5,412 nucleotides of DNA from Cyanobacteriota bacterium (GTDB taxonomy: Bacteria; Cyanobacteriota; Cyanobacteriia; Phormidesmidales; Phormidesmidaceae), in contig JAQCHG010000168.1 in assembly GCA_027619675.1 (NCBI GenBank), positions 1 through 5,412 of the forward strand. Direction: 5' to 3'. Positions 5,137 to 5,412 of the stretch are shown piece by piece. How positions within the stretch are numbered: the first letter of the stretch is position 1; each line of letters begins with the position of its first letter. The position numbers and the translations under genes are program-made. The notes under the pieces were generated by a model, which was not told the DNA's origin, searched no databases, and saw only the letters and a program-made list of their open reading frames with translations.

Positions 5137-5412
5137 GTCATCCCGTTGCCGATTGGGTCATTGCCAACGCCACCCTGGCGGGAAAACCAGGCCCGTGGCA
5201 CCTTGCCCTCCAGGGCGATCTCATCACCGCCGTGTCCCCTGACCCCATCACCGCTCCGACAATCTGGGATGCCCAGGGGCAGTTGGTGATTCCTGGTCTG
5301 GTGGACGCCCACATTCACCTGGATAAAGCCCTGCTGCTGCCCCAGGCCCCCGCCACGACGGGGACGTTTGCGGAGGCCATGGCTGAAACCCTGCGGCTCA
5401 AGCACCACTACA
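5133..5412 (+). CDS. Amidohydrolase, cytosine deaminase/AtzC-like (C-terminus outside window)
   Basis: The frame is open from ATG 5133 to the window end (93 codons). The N-terminus shows the beta-sandwich typical of metal-dependent amidohydrolases (WVIANATLAG, residues 8-17; LALQGDLITAVSP, 24-36). It is followed by VIPGLVDAHIHLDKALLL (52-69). His60 and His62 form the HxH metal motif, and the HLDK continuation is typical of the cytosine deaminase/N-isopropylammelide amidohydrolase (AtzC) group rather than dihydroorotase or urease. These enzymes hydrolytically deaminate or dealkylate ring amines; the substrate here cannot be told from the visible part. The ATG overlaps the dusA stop as ATGA, implying translational coupling. 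No independent Shine-Dalgarno stands out. The product is probably cytoplasmic, with no signal peptide. Confidence 0.85.
   Translation, partial: MSHPVADWVIANATLAGKPGPWHLALQGDLITAVSPDPITAPTIWDAQGQLVIPGLVDAHIHLDKALLLPQAPATTGTFAEAMAETLRLKHHY

Overview
The window reads as chromosomal DNA of a GC-rich cyanobacterium. Three things support this: eight perfect copies of the HIP1 octamer GCGATCGC between 1536 and 4434, a Ycf49 (DUF2499) gene followed directly by a DUF3593 gene (a pair known from cyanobacteria and plastid-bearing eukaryotes), and a cyanobacterial-type CsaB pyruvyl transferase. I cannot name the genus.

Layout. 1-824 (minus): the N-terminal 274 codons of a coiled-coil protein of unknown function, cut by the window edge. 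825-1490: 666 bp with no convincing gene. It holds a weak 88-codon open frame, a terminator-like hairpin and an unusual run of small inverted repeats. 1491-2564 (minus): csaB, probably a cell-wall polysaccharide pyruvyl transferase. 2565-2848: divergent intergenic region with no clear promoter. 2849-3154 and 3175-3609 (plus): a two-gene operon of small multi-pass membrane proteins, Ycf49/DUF2499 and DUF3593. The second has an in-frame 38-bp perfect direct repeat (period 72 bp) in its 3' end. 3627-4022 (minus, convergent): a VOC/glyoxalase-fold protein that seems to lack metal ligands. 4108-5136 (plus): a DusA-type tRNA-dihydrouridine synthase that must start at GTG. 5133-5412 (plus, partial): an amidohydrolase of the cytosine deaminase/AtzC type, overlapping dusA by ATGA.

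The genes do not form one pathway. The clear functional units are the Ycf49-DUF3593 pair and the translationally coupled dusA-amidohydrolase pair. I find no mobile-element gene, tRNA, rRNA or true CRISPR array. The most unusual feature is the repeat-spacer-repeat block fused in frame to the DUF3593 reading frame, which looks like a recent insertion or duplication of a repetitive element. Second is the structured, gene-poor interval downstream of csaB.
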